Below the pieces are notes generated by a model. It saw only the letters and a list, made by a program, of their open reading frames with translations. It was not told the origin of the DNA and did not search any database. Both the position numbers and the translations under genes were made by a program. 64,000 bases of DNA from the NCBI RefSeq assembly GCF_036670015.1, contig NZ_CP137636.1, positions 722,501-786,500 of the forward strand. Reading direction: 5' to 3'. Source of the DNA: Niallia sp. XMNu-256. Lineage in GTDB: Bacteria > Bacillota > Bacilli > Bacillales > Cytobacillaceae. Within the stretch, counting starts at the first letter, position 1. Each line of letters starts with the position of its first letter. This document shows, piece after piece, positions 18,054-26,312 of the stretch.

Positions 18054-18908
18054 ATGGCAGTTCCATTTAAAGTGGATTTAACAGATAAAGTAGCTGTTGT
18101 AACTGGCGGCGGCGGTGTATTAGGTTCTTATTTTGCAAAAGCTTTAGCAGAATGTGGAGCAAAAGTAGCTGTTTTAGATCGTACCAAAGAATCAGCCGAT
18201 ATAGTGGCAGCTGAAATAAACGAGGCTGGCGGAAAAGCGATTGGTGTTGCAGGAAACGTATTAGATAAGGCAGCTCTAGAACAAGCTAGAGAAATCATTG
18301 TAAAAGAATTAGGTACAGTTGATATTCTTCTAAACGGTGCAGGTGGAAACAATCCAAAGGGTTCAACGGAAGATGAATTCTATAATGAAGAAGAAGTAAA
18401 ACAAAATCCAGAATTGAAAACATTCTTTGATTTAGATCCTGAAGGGGTTGGATTTGTCTTTGACTTAAACTTCTTAGGAACATTGCTTCCATCCCAAGTT
18501 TTTGCGAAAGATATGATTGGTAAAAAAGGTGCAAACATCATTAACGTATCCTCAATGAATGCTTATACACCATTAACAAAAATTCCTGCTTATAGTGGGG
18601 CAAAGGCTGCTATCAGTAACTTTACACAATGGTTAGCGACTTACTTTGCAAAAACAGGCATTCGTGTAAATGCGATTGCACCAGGCTTCTTAGTAACAAA
18701 ACAAAACGAAAAATTATTATTCAATGAAGATGGAACACCAACTGCTAGAACTGGAAAAATTATTAGCAGTACTCCAATGGAAAGATTCGGTGAGCCAGAA
18801 GAGTTAGTCGGTGGACTTCTTTACTTAGCCAGCGAAGATGCCGCAAGCTTCGTAACTGGTGTTGTTCTTCCAATTGATGGTGGATTCTCTTCTTATACAG
18901 GAGTTTAA
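18054..18908 (+). CDS. uxuB: D-fructuronate reductase / mannonate oxidoreductase (SDR family), copy 2
   Basis: A 284-residue SDR with TGGGGVLGS and YSGAK, paralogous to the enzyme at 9096. About 20 of the first 115 residues differ between the copies, but only about four in the remaining 170. The uneven pattern suggests gene conversion of the 3' part or strong constraint on the catalytic half. It is the last gene of operon 2, ended by the hairpin at 18931. As for copy 1, substrate is taken from context. Confidence 0.88.
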   Translation: MAVPFKVDLTDKVAVVTGGGGVLGSYFAKALAECGAKVAVLDRTKESADIVAAEINEAGGKAIGVAGNVLDKAALEQAREIIVKELGTVDILLNGAGGNNPKGSTEDEFYNEEEVKQNPELKTFFDLDPEGVGFVFDLNFLGTLLPSQVFAKDMIGKKGANIINVSSMNAYTPLTKIPAYSGAKAAISNFTQWLATYFAKTGIRVNAIAPGFLVTKQNEKLLFNEDGTPTARTGKIISSTPMERFGEPEELVGGLLYLASEDAASFVTGVVLPIDGGFSSYTGV

Positions 18909-18930
18909 TTTCAATTTTATATTAATGAAG

Positions 18931-18961
18931 GCTGCTAATCCGAATGATATGGATTAGCAGC
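18931..18961 (+). terminator. Hairpin at the end of the kdgA operon
   Basis: GCTGCTAATCC pairs perfectly with GGATTAGCAGC across a 9-base loop. Only a weak TTAAT follows, so termination may be partial and could let some transcription through to the HAD/GH3 pair. Confidence 0.65.
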
Positions 18962-19059
18962 TTAATCAATTTTATATTTAAATTTACATATTTTTGTAAG
19001 GGTATTCAAACACTTTCTTGAAAAGCGAATAACAAATCCAATGAAAAGAGGGTTTTAAA

Positions 19060-19902
19060 ATGAACGATAAGATAGAAAAATTTCAAAAAACAAAGGATTT
19101 TTTGATTTGTGTCGACTCTGATGGCTGTGCCATGGATACAATGGATGTCAAACATATCGAGGCATTTGGACCAGAGGCGGTAAATACTTGGGAACTCCAT
19201 CAAATTAAGGATCGTTTCCTTAAAGTATGGAATGATATTAATTTATATACAAAAACGAGAGGAATCAACCGTTTTAAAGGGGTTGTCACTACTTTCGAAG
19301 CATTAGAAAAAGAAGGTATTGAAATGCCTGATATTTCTTCTTTTAAAAATTGGACTGAAACTACGAGTGAACTTTCTAATCCATCTCTTGAAAAAGCCAT
19401 TGCAGAAACCAATGATGAGCAATTAAAGAAAGCGCTTGAATGGAGTCATGCAGTTAACCGTACGATTGAAGAAAAACTAGCTGGAAACGATAAGCCAGTT
19501 GAAGGTGCAAAGGAAGGTTTAGAAGCCGCCAATAATGTTGCCAACGTAGCCATCGTTTCGTCTGCTAACGGTGCAGCTGTGCTTGATGAATGGACGAGAC
19601 ATGACCTTTCTGTTCACGTTGATGTGATGCTCGGGCAGGAAGCTGGCACAAAAGCGTATTGCATCGGAGAAATGAAAAAGTTCGGCTTTGATGAAACACA
19701 TGTATTAATGGTCGGCGATGCTCCTGGAGATTTAGCGGCTGCCGAGATAAATGGCGTTCTTTTTTATCCAATTTTAGTTGGGAAAGAAAAGTTCTCTTGG
19801 GATCGTTTCAAAAATGAAGCGATAGGGAAATTCCTTGATGGAAGCTTTGCAGGTGAATACCAACAAATGCTGACTGATGAATTTAATAACAACTTGAAAT
19901 AA
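19060..19902 (+). CDS. HAD-superfamily hydrolase (probable phosphatase)
   Basis: A 280-residue cytoplasmic HAD protein. Motif I is D19-S-D21-G in CVDSDGCAMD, motif II is the serine in VSSANG, a motif III lysine lies in GTKAYCIG, and motif IV is VGDAPGDL. A helical cap sits between motifs I and II (about residues 30-150). HAD enzymes with DxD act mostly as phosphatases; the substrate is unknown. It is 18 bp upstream of the GH3 gene, and the two should be one operon. No GTATAC operator was found in the 150 bp upstream, so control may be by readthrough from operon 2. The pairing of a phosphatase and a glycosidase suggests handling of a phosphorylated or activated sugar, but this is inference. 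Confidence 0.8.
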   Translation: MNDKIEKFQKTKDFLICVDSDGCAMDTMDVKHIEAFGPEAVNTWELHQIKDRFLKVWNDINLYTKTRGINRFKGVVTTFEALEKEGIEMPDISSFKNWTETTSELSNPSLEKAIAETNDEQLKKALEWSHAVNRTIEEKLAGNDKPVEGAKEGLEAANNVANVAIVSSANGAAVLDEWTRHDLSVHVDVMLGQEAGTKAYCIGEMKKFGFDETHVLMVGDAPGDLAAAEINGVLFYPILVGKEKFSWDRFKNEAIGKFLDGSFAGEYQQMLTDEFNNNLK

Positions 19903-19920
19903 AATCAGGAGGGAATAACG

Positions 19921-21669
19921 ATGATACAAAAAATCGCCAAAAATATCCCCATGCCAAAAGTAGATTTAAAAGCAAAACCATATAATCTATCTGATGAAGA
20001 TATTGAATGGGTAAAAGATACAATTGCTGGCATGTCTGATGAAGAAAAAATTGGTCAGTTATTTATTAACCTATTTTTCTTTGGAGAAGATAAATTTAGT
20101 GGTAATAATTTTACAAACAAAGAACTTCTTGAAAAATATCACATTGGTGGAGCGCGTTACCAAGGTGGTACATCAGATCAGGTTCAAGATTTAATAAACA
20201 GCTTACAAAAGGATTCAAAAATTCCGTTACTAGTAGCTGCTAACTGTGATGCTGGCGGTAATGGTGCAATGAACGATGGTACATATGTAGCTGCAGCTGC
20301 AATGTGTGAAGCTTCAGGCGATGAACAGGTGTCTTATGATGCAGGTTATGTCAGTGGCCGTGAAGAACATGCAATTGGTGTTAACTGGAACTTTGATCCA
20401 TGTGTGGATATTTTAAAAAACTGGAGAAACACAATTGTTAACACACGTGCTTATGGTACAAATGCTGAAACGGTTATAAAGCATACAAACTCCTATATTA
20501 AAGGTTTAACAGAAAGTAATATTGGTGTATGTATTAAACACTGGCCTGGTGATGGAACTGAAGAACGTGACCAACATTTAGTTATGGGTGTTAATGAATT
20601 ATCTGTAGACGAATGGGAAGAATCTTTCGGTAAAGTATACCGTAATCATATTGAAAATGGTGTTCATTCTATTATGGCTGGCCATATTGCAGTACCCGAA
20701 TACCAAAAAGCACTTGTTCCGGAATTAGAAGATCGTGATATTTTACCAGCTACACTGGCACCAGAATTAATTAATGGATTACTAAAAGGAAAATTAGGCT
20801 TTAATGGCTTAGTTCTTACAGATGCGACTCATATGTTAGGAATGACAGCAGCAATGAGACGTGAAGAGTATGTTCCGCAATCGATTGCAGCTGGCTGTGA
20901 TATGTTCTTATTCTTTAACAATATTGATGAGGATTACAACTTTATGTTAAATGGATACAAAAATGGAATCATCACAGAAGAACGTCTTCAAGATGCGTTA
21001 GAAAGAATTTTGGGCCTTAAAGCTACCCTTGGCCTACACAAAGCACAAAAAGACGGCACAATATTCCGTACAAGAGATGATTTAAAAGTTGTTGGCTGTG
21101 ACGATCACATTGAACGTGCAAAACAAGCGGCTGATAAAGGAATTACACTTGTGAAAAACACGTTAGATCAATTGCCAATTCGTCCAGAAACACATAAGCG
21201 CCTTCGTCTGTACTTCTTAGAAGGAGAAGTAGGAGGAATATATGAACCTAATGAAAAAACGCTAAAATTCATTGTTGAGGAATTAGAGCGACGCGGTTTT
21301 GAAGTGACAGTTAACGAAGGCAACTCTCGTGTTAAAGGCCCTACTTTAAAATACCGGGAAGAAGTCGATGCAGCCCTTATTTTTGCAGATGTAGTAGGTT
21401 ATGGAGCTGAAAATAATTATCGTATTAGATGGAAAACTGCGATGTCTAACGAGGTACCTTGGTATGTACATGAGGTTCCAACTGTATTCATATCATTAAA
21501 CTTCACAACCCATTTAACAGATGTACCAATGGTAAAATGCTATATTAATGCATACAAAGATGATGAAATTACAATCAAAGCTGTAATTGATAAAATCATG
21601 GGTGAATCAGAATTCAAAGGAACACCAAATGAAAATGTTTGGTGTGGTAAATGGGATACAAGACTTTAA
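19921..21669 (+). CDS. Glycoside hydrolase family 3 protein, intracellular
   Basis: A 582-residue GH3 enzyme. The TIM barrel spans about residues 30-380 with nucleophile D301 in LVLTDATHML, and a second alpha/beta domain follows to the end. The sequence KHWPGDGTEERDQH occupies the place of the KHFPGHG...DSH loop of NagZ-type beta-N-acetylhexosaminidases. The Asp-x-His pair is kept as DQH, but the first histidine is Asp. There is no signal peptide. Specificity is therefore not clear: beta-hexosaminidase-like or another beta-glycosidase. Its place at the end of a glucuronide island suggests it releases sugars from imported glycosides. It is co-operonic with the HAD phosphatase, and a terminator follows at 21683. 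Confidence 0.82.
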   Translation: MIQKIAKNIPMPKVDLKAKPYNLSDEDIEWVKDTIAGMSDEEKIGQLFINLFFFGEDKFSGNNFTNKELLEKYHIGGARYQGGTSDQVQDLINSLQKDSKIPLLVAANCDAGGNGAMNDGTYVAAAAMCEASGDEQVSYDAGYVSGREEHAIGVNWNFDPCVDILKNWRNTIVNTRAYGTNAETVIKHTNSYIKGLTESNIGVCIKHWPGDGTEERDQHLVMGVNELSVDEWEESFGKVYRNHIENGVHSIMAGHIAVPEYQKALVPELEDRDILPATLAPELINGLLKGKLGFNGLVLTDATHMLGMTAAMRREEYVPQSIAAGCDMFLFFNNIDEDYNFMLNGYKNGIITEERLQDALERILGLKATLGLHKAQKDGTIFRTRDDLKVVGCDDHIERAKQAADKGITLVKNTLDQLPIRPETHKRLRLYFLEGEVGGIYEPNEKTLKFIVEELERRGFEVTVNEGNSRVKGPTLKYREEVDAALIFADVVGYGAENNYRIRWKTAMSNEVPWYVHEVPTVFISLNFTTHLTDVPMVKCYINAYKDDEITIKAVIDKIMGESEFKGTPNENVWCGKWDTRL

Positions 21670-21682
21670 TAATTCTCAAAAA

Positions 21683-21716
21683 AAACGAAGGCTTTTTAAA
21701 TAAGTCTTCGTTTTTC
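21683..21716 (+). terminator. Terminator after the GH3 gene
   Basis: AAACGAAG pairs with CTTCGTTT (21683-21714), followed by T residues. It stands 14 bp after the stop and closes the HAD-GH3 operon. Confidence 0.75.
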
Positions 21717-21819
21717 TGTCTAAATAATTGTATAAAGTCAGTTAATCAAGGCGGGTAATATAAGGTATAGATATGGCTGAAAAGAGACAGGGTTAATATC
21801 TAAATGGTGCGTTTGAAAA

Positions 21820-21850
21820 GATGCAGTTCTTGGGAGCTGCATCTTTTTTT
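21820..21850 (+). terminator. Second intrinsic terminator in the 21,670-22,002 gap
   Basis: GATGCAG pairs with CTGCATC across a 10-base loop, followed by seven T residues. There is no gene between this and the terminator at 21683. It may end a short transcript or act as a backup. Nothing else was seen in this gap. Confidence 0.65.
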
Positions 21851-22002
21851 ATATCACAATAACAGTTACCAATTGAAATATATGATATTGATTTATTAAA
21901 TGTAATAGAGGAATAAAGTACCATTGACCTTAACATAATATTAATATATCATTAATTCGAGATATTTATTATAAAGATAATAAAAAGGAGAGTAATATTA
22001 TA

Positions 22003-22644
22003 ATGAATGTACTAGTAGTAAAAGCAAACAATCGTCCTGCTACAGAAGCAGTTTCAAGTAAAATGTATGAAACATTTATGGAAGAAGTTAAAGGGGCAGA
22101 TAACCTAAATGTAACAGTTTATGATGTATATGAAGAAGATACACCATACTTCGGACAAGAACTGTTTGACGCCTTTGCTAAAGTAGAAAAAGGCGAAGAA
22201 TTAACAGATTACGAACAACGCTTATTAAATGCTAAACAAAAAGCGATGGACCTTCTTACTGCAACAGACTTAGTTGTCTTTGCATTCCCATTATGGAACT
22301 TAACGATTCCAGCTAAATTACAAACGTTTATTGATTATGTTTATGCAGCAGGATTTGCTTTTAAATATGATGAAAATGGTAACATGGTTCAATTAATGAC
22401 TGATAAAAAAGCTATTTTATTAAGCGCACGTGGTGGCATTTATTCAACTCCAGAGGCTGCTCCAATGGAAATGGCTGCTACTTATATGCGTAATGTATTC
22501 GGTGGGGTTTTCGGAATGGAAATCATTGATGAAGTAATTATTGAAGGCCATGCTGCTGCACCAGACAAAGCTGATCAAATTGTTGCAGCAGGTTTAGAAA
22601 AAGTGAAAGAAGCAGCTCGCAAATTAGTTGCTGTTAAGGCATAA
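22003..22644 (+). CDS. azoR: FMN-dependent NADH-azoreductase
   Basis: A 213-residue flavodoxin-fold quinone/azo reductase of the AzoR type. It begins MNVLVVKANNR, with the FMN-binding segment PLWNLTIPAKLQTFIDYV near residues 100-117 and the LSARGG loop near 145. Such enzymes reduce quinones and azo compounds with NADH and protect against thiol and quinone stress. It is a lone gene between two strong terminators (21820 and 22661). AAGGAGAG precedes the ATG. Confidence 0.9.
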   Translation: MNVLVVKANNRPATEAVSSKMYETFMEEVKGADNLNVTVYDVYEEDTPYFGQELFDAFAKVEKGEELTDYEQRLLNAKQKAMDLLTATDLVVFAFPLWNLTIPAKLQTFIDYVYAAGFAFKYDENGNMVQLMTDKKAILLSARGGIYSTPEAAPMEMAATYMRNVFGGVFGMEIIDEVIIEGHAAAPDKADQIVAAGLEKVKEAARKLVAVKA

Positions 22645-22660
22645 TATCATATTGTGAAAA

Positions 22661-22699
22661 AATAGGGACAGAGCATATGCTCTGTCCCTATTTTTTTTA
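22661..22699 (+). terminator. Terminator after azoR
   Basis: AATAGGGACAGAGCATATGC begins a perfect 32-bp palindrome (22661-22692) followed by a run of T. Confidence 0.85.
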
Positions 22700-22887
22700 G
22701 CTTCTGCATAAATTTGTAAATTGACAGTTTACTAAAATATGATATTCTAGGATAGTGTTGCTTTAACGCTAAAAAGCGTTTAGGTCGCAAATTAGTCGGG
22801 GTAAATTTAATATAAAGTAGTGATTATATTGGATGTCTCTGTACGATCGGGGAAAAATAAACATAAATTATAGTAAGGTGTGAAATA

Positions 22888-24228
22888 ATGTCTGAAAATC
22901 AACATGAGTTAAAAAGGGGATTAAAACCACGACATGTTCAATTCATCGCTTTAGCAGGGATGGTTGGAACCGGGATTTTCAAGGGAAGCTCTGACACATT
23001 AAATATGGCAGGCCCAAGTGTTGTCGTTGCATATATGATAGGGGGGCTGCTCTTATTTATTGTTATGGCGGCCTTAGGAGAGATGGCAACTGTTTATCCT
23101 AAATTAAATGTACAGACTCTTATTCATAAAGCTTTTGGCTTTCGTCCTTCCTTTATTATCGGATGGCTATATTGGATTAACTGGGTGGTCGTAACAGCGG
23201 TTGAATTAATTGCGGCCGGGAGCTTTCTACAGTACTGGTTTCCTCATATTCCGTTATGGGTTTTAAGTATTCTTTGTGCGGTAGTTATTATTACAATCAA
23301 TTTATTTGAAGTTAAAAGCTATGGGGAAATGGAATTTTGGTTTGCAAGTATCAAGATATTTACATTAGTAGCCTTCATTATTTTGGGGGCCTTCATCCTA
23401 GTTGGTATCTTCCCAACAGATTCAAGTGCTTCATTTTCAAACTATACGGCATATGGCGGATTTTTCCCTAATGGGTTAGGTGGAATGTTCAGTGCCTTTT
23501 TAGTTGTAGTGTTTTCTTATGGTGGTGCTGAGTTAATCGGTGTTGCTGCGACAGAAACGAAGGATAGCGAAAAGGTTCTCCCGAAGGTTATTAAAACAAC
23601 TGTGTTTCGAGTCATCATTTTTTACGTATTGCCAATTCTTATTATTTGTGGAATTATTCCGTGGAATCAAGTAAGTGGGCAAGAAAGTCCTTTTGTTCAA
23701 GTATTTACATTATCAGGGCTGTCAGGAGCGGCAAGTATTATGAACTTTGTTTTATTAACAGCCGTTTTATCAGCTGCCAATTCAGGCATTTATGCAACAT
23801 CAAGAACTTTATATACAATGGCTAAAAATGGGGAAGCCCCTAAAGTCTTTTCGAAAATTACTACAAAAGGGATTCCGCTTAACGGTATTTTAGTTACAAC
23901 TACCTTTATTTTAGCTGGTGTATTTTTGTCTTATTTAACACCAGATGAGGTGATTAGCTATTTAATGTCGATCCCTGGATTTACAGTCCTCATCATTTGG
24001 ATCGGAATCTGCTTAGCCCAATTGAAGTTGCGTAAATCGTATTCAAGAAAACCGACGTTCCGAGTAAAATGGTTCCCATTCACTACTATATTCGGAGCAT
24101 TATCACTTTCTGCTATCTTTATAGCATTTATATTTAACCAGAATAACATAATTGGGACTGTTGTATGTTTGACCGTTCTAATTGTATTAATTACACTTTC
24201 ATTTCTTGTTAAAAAACCAATAAAATAA
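22888..24228 (+). CDS. Amino acid permease (APC superfamily, AAT family)
   Basis: A 446-residue membrane protein with about 12 hydrophobic segments. It begins with a charged tail and the AAT signature LKPRHVQFIALAGMVGTGIF in the first transmembrane helix. A conserved segment ELIGVAATETKD near residue 215 and ANSGIYATSRTLYTMA near 300 also fit GabP/RocE/YbxG-like proton-coupled amino acid permeases. The substrate cannot be told. It is a lone gene; 243 bp upstream show no recognisable riboswitch. Its TAA stop is the first bases of repeat A copy 3. Confidence 0.87.
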   Translation: MSENQHELKRGLKPRHVQFIALAGMVGTGIFKGSSDTLNMAGPSVVVAYMIGGLLLFIVMAALGEMATVYPKLNVQTLIHKAFGFRPSFIIGWLYWINWVVVTAVELIAAGSFLQYWFPHIPLWVLSILCAVVIITINLFEVKSYGEMEFWFASIKIFTLVAFIILGAFILVGIFPTDSSASFSNYTAYGGFFPNGLGGMFSAFLVVVFSYGGAELIGVAATETKDSEKVLPKVIKTTVFRVIIFYVLPILIICGIIPWNQVSGQESPFVQVFTLSGLSGAASIMNFVLLTAVLSAANSGIYATSRTLYTMAKNGEAPKVFSKITTKGIPLNGILVTTTFILAGVFLSYLTPDEVISYLMSIPGFTVLIIWIGICLAQLKLRKSYSRKPTFRVKWFPFTTIFGALSLSAIFIAFIFNQNNIIGTVVCLTVLIVLITLSFLVKKPIK

Positions 24229-24335
24229 AGTAAAACTTCCGTCTGTGGGGGCTTTTCACCCCGGTGATGGAAAGGTTTAGGCAGAGCTTGTTGATCACAT
24301 AGGCGTTGCCGTAAGCGTATTTAAATCTGATAAAC
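24226..24335 (+). repeat. Dispersed repeat A, copy 3 (3'-truncated)
   Basis: It starts TAAAGTAAAACTTCC, exactly at the permease stop codon. The hairpin region and GCGTTGCCGTAAGCGTATTT are kept, then homology to the copy at 3161 ends near 24330. About half of the element is present. Confidence 0.7.
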
Positions 24336-24340
24336 AAAAA

Positions 24341-24374
24341 ATGCCAGATACCTACTTAGGTACCTGGCATTTCT
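24341..24374. terminator. Bidirectional terminator between the permease and the DUF445 gene
   Basis: ATGCCAG...CTGGCAT stem (24341-24370) with A-run before and T-rich stretch after. It can serve both the permease (plus) and the DUF445 gene (minus). Confidence 0.8.
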
Positions 24375-25622
24375 TTATCCAATAACTAGCTTCATCCCTG
24401 TTAGCAAGATTCCGATAACAAATCCACAGAATGCGCCATTCACACGAATCCATTGTAAGTCTTTGCCTATATTATTTTCAACTAAATCAATGAGAGTGTC
24501 ATTGTCAAGTTTATTTAAGTTTTCTCTAACTAGGTCGCCTATTTTTGAATGATTTTCTTCTACAAGTAGGATAATTTGTTGTTGAATCCAATTATTGACT
24601 TCCGAACTTTTTTCCGATAGATGGTTTAATCCTTTCTCAAGCATAGGAATTGCCTTGGATTCCATAAATCCTGGATGTTCTACGATAGTCACAAGCTTTT
24701 CTTTAAGCTGTCCTAATTTGTCAGTAATCATATCGTCTGAGACCCAACCCTCAAAGAGTTCGTCTCTCCATTTTTCTACGGTACTAATTAAATTAGTTTG
24801 GTTCTCTATATCCTCTAACTCCCTATGTATAAAAGCCAGTATTGCTAATCGGTTTGGATTGCCCTCTATTTGTAGATTTCGTAAAACCCGAAGTAACAGC
24901 CCCTGTATCATTTGTCCTAGATTCTCTGCCGTTAGAAGGGTTTTTATCGATTTGAAGGCGAATTTCCGTAGACCACTTACTTCCATAGTATTTATTGCAT
25001 TCATCGAAATTTTTCCAAGCTTCATCTCTGTTTGTTTGCTCTTTAGCCAGACTTCGGTTTTTGCCAATGCATAATCTAATGCTTTTTGATCCATTTTATC
25101 GAGAATAAATTGATCTCTTACAGTTTGTAGGGTGGGTACAACATCAACACGTGATAAAGTGAAGATAAGCTGTTTCTTGATAAAAGGAGTAATTTTTTCG
25201 ATCTCTATGTTTTTTATTGCATTTGTAACTATATGGATAAGCCTTGTTTTAAAGGACTCTTTATGGATTTCTTTATTAATGATACCGACTAATCTATCTA
25301 TAAATGGAATATCTTTTAACTTATTTTGGATACTTTCTTTAGAAAGCCACTCATTTCTGACGACACTAACAAGTCCTTCTGTCAGGCGCTGTCGGTTATT
25401 TGGCAGTAGCGCTGTATGGGGGATGGGAATTCCCAGTGGATGACGAAATAGGGCTGTAACAGCAAACCAATCGGCCAATCCACCAACAAGCCCTGCCTCA
25501 AACCCTCCATGTATTAAGCTAATCCAAACAGAATCTTGAAAAGGTGTCGTAGCTAAAAAACCTGCAGCCATAAATATAAGTGAATATGTGGCGATTCTTT
25601 TTGAACCTTTTGATTTGCTCAT
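24375..25622 (-). CDS. DUF445 family membrane protein
   Basis: A 415-residue protein. Two hydrophobic segments lie at the N-terminus (about residues 10-55, the second with GLVGGLADWFAVTALFRHPLG, the family hallmark) and one at the C-terminus (GAFCGFVIGILLTG). Between them is a long helical, charged domain. DUF445 (YjiN/YheB-like) proteins have no established biochemical function. GAGGAAAC precedes the ATG. It is a lone gene, converging with the permease gene. Confidence 0.88.
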   Translation of the reverse strand: MSKSKGSKRIATYSLIFMAAGFLATTPFQDSVWISLIHGGFEAGLVGGLADWFAVTALFRHPLGIPIPHTALLPNNRQRLTEGLVSVVRNEWLSKESIQNKLKDIPFIDRLVGIINKEIHKESFKTRLIHIVTNAIKNIEIEKITPFIKKQLIFTLSRVDVVPTLQTVRDQFILDKMDQKALDYALAKTEVWLKSKQTEMKLGKISMNAINTMEVSGLRKFAFKSIKTLLTAENLGQMIQGLLLRVLRNLQIEGNPNRLAILAFIHRELEDIENQTNLISTVEKWRDELFEGWVSDDMITDKLGQLKEKLVTIVEHPGFMESKAIPMLEKGLNHLSEKSSEVNNWIQQQIILLVEENHSKIGDLVRENLNKLDNDTLIDLVENNIGKDLQWIRVNGAFCGFVIGILLTGMKLVIG

Positions 25623-25904
25623 TCTGTTTCCTCTTCGTATAAAAAGATTTCAATGCTTTATTATAATCAAAGCATAAGTGTCATTTATTTTCAAATATCA
25701 TCTTAATAACGAGTAATTTATTACTTCCCCATTTCTAACACTTCATTTGCTTGTATGTTATACAGTATCCTTCGTTTAGGATAACCGGCGAGAATCCTCC
25801 CTATTTCAATAGGGAGATGAATCGCCTTTTTTTAATTATTAACTATACATATAGTATAAAGAGTCGAACTGTTGTTCCTTATTTGATTATTGTGTATAAT
25901 ATAT

Positions 25905-26312
25905 ATGGAAAATAAATCCAGTAAAACAAATTTAACCCACGCTAGATCCTATGTGTATAACGTCAATTATCATATTGTTTGGTCCGTTAAATATCGAAGA
26001 CAAGTATTAACTCTGGAAATTGAACACTACTTACAGGAGCTATTTCAAGGATTGCAGAAGATAAAGGTTTTGTTGTTTCAATGGTTGTTGGAGAACAAGA
26101 TCATGTTCATGTTTTTTGCCTCCACACACCCAAATGTTTCTCATCTTACATCGATAAAATGTTGAAAGGGATTTCAGGTAAAAAATTGTTTCTGAACTAT
26201 CCAGAGATAAAAGAACAGCTATGGAAAGGAAGGTTATGGAACAGTATTTTTTATCTTGAAACAGTCGGTTCTTAAATATATTGAAAAACAGAATAATAGG
26301 GGGGTGAGGGAT
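25905..26312 (+). pseudogene. tnpA: IS200/IS605 transposase TnpA, frameshifted
   Basis: Three pieces of one Y1 transposase lie in different frames. The first (from ATG 25905) reads ARSYVYNVNYHIVWSVKYRR. After a shift near 26045 comes VVGEQDHVHVFCL, which holds the HUH histidines (HVH), and then GISGKKLFLNYPEIKEQLWK. After a second shift near 26270 comes VLKYIEKQN, which holds the catalytic tyrosine. All key residues can still be seen, so the loss is recent. The last piece now reads in frame into tnpB. Confidence 0.8.
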
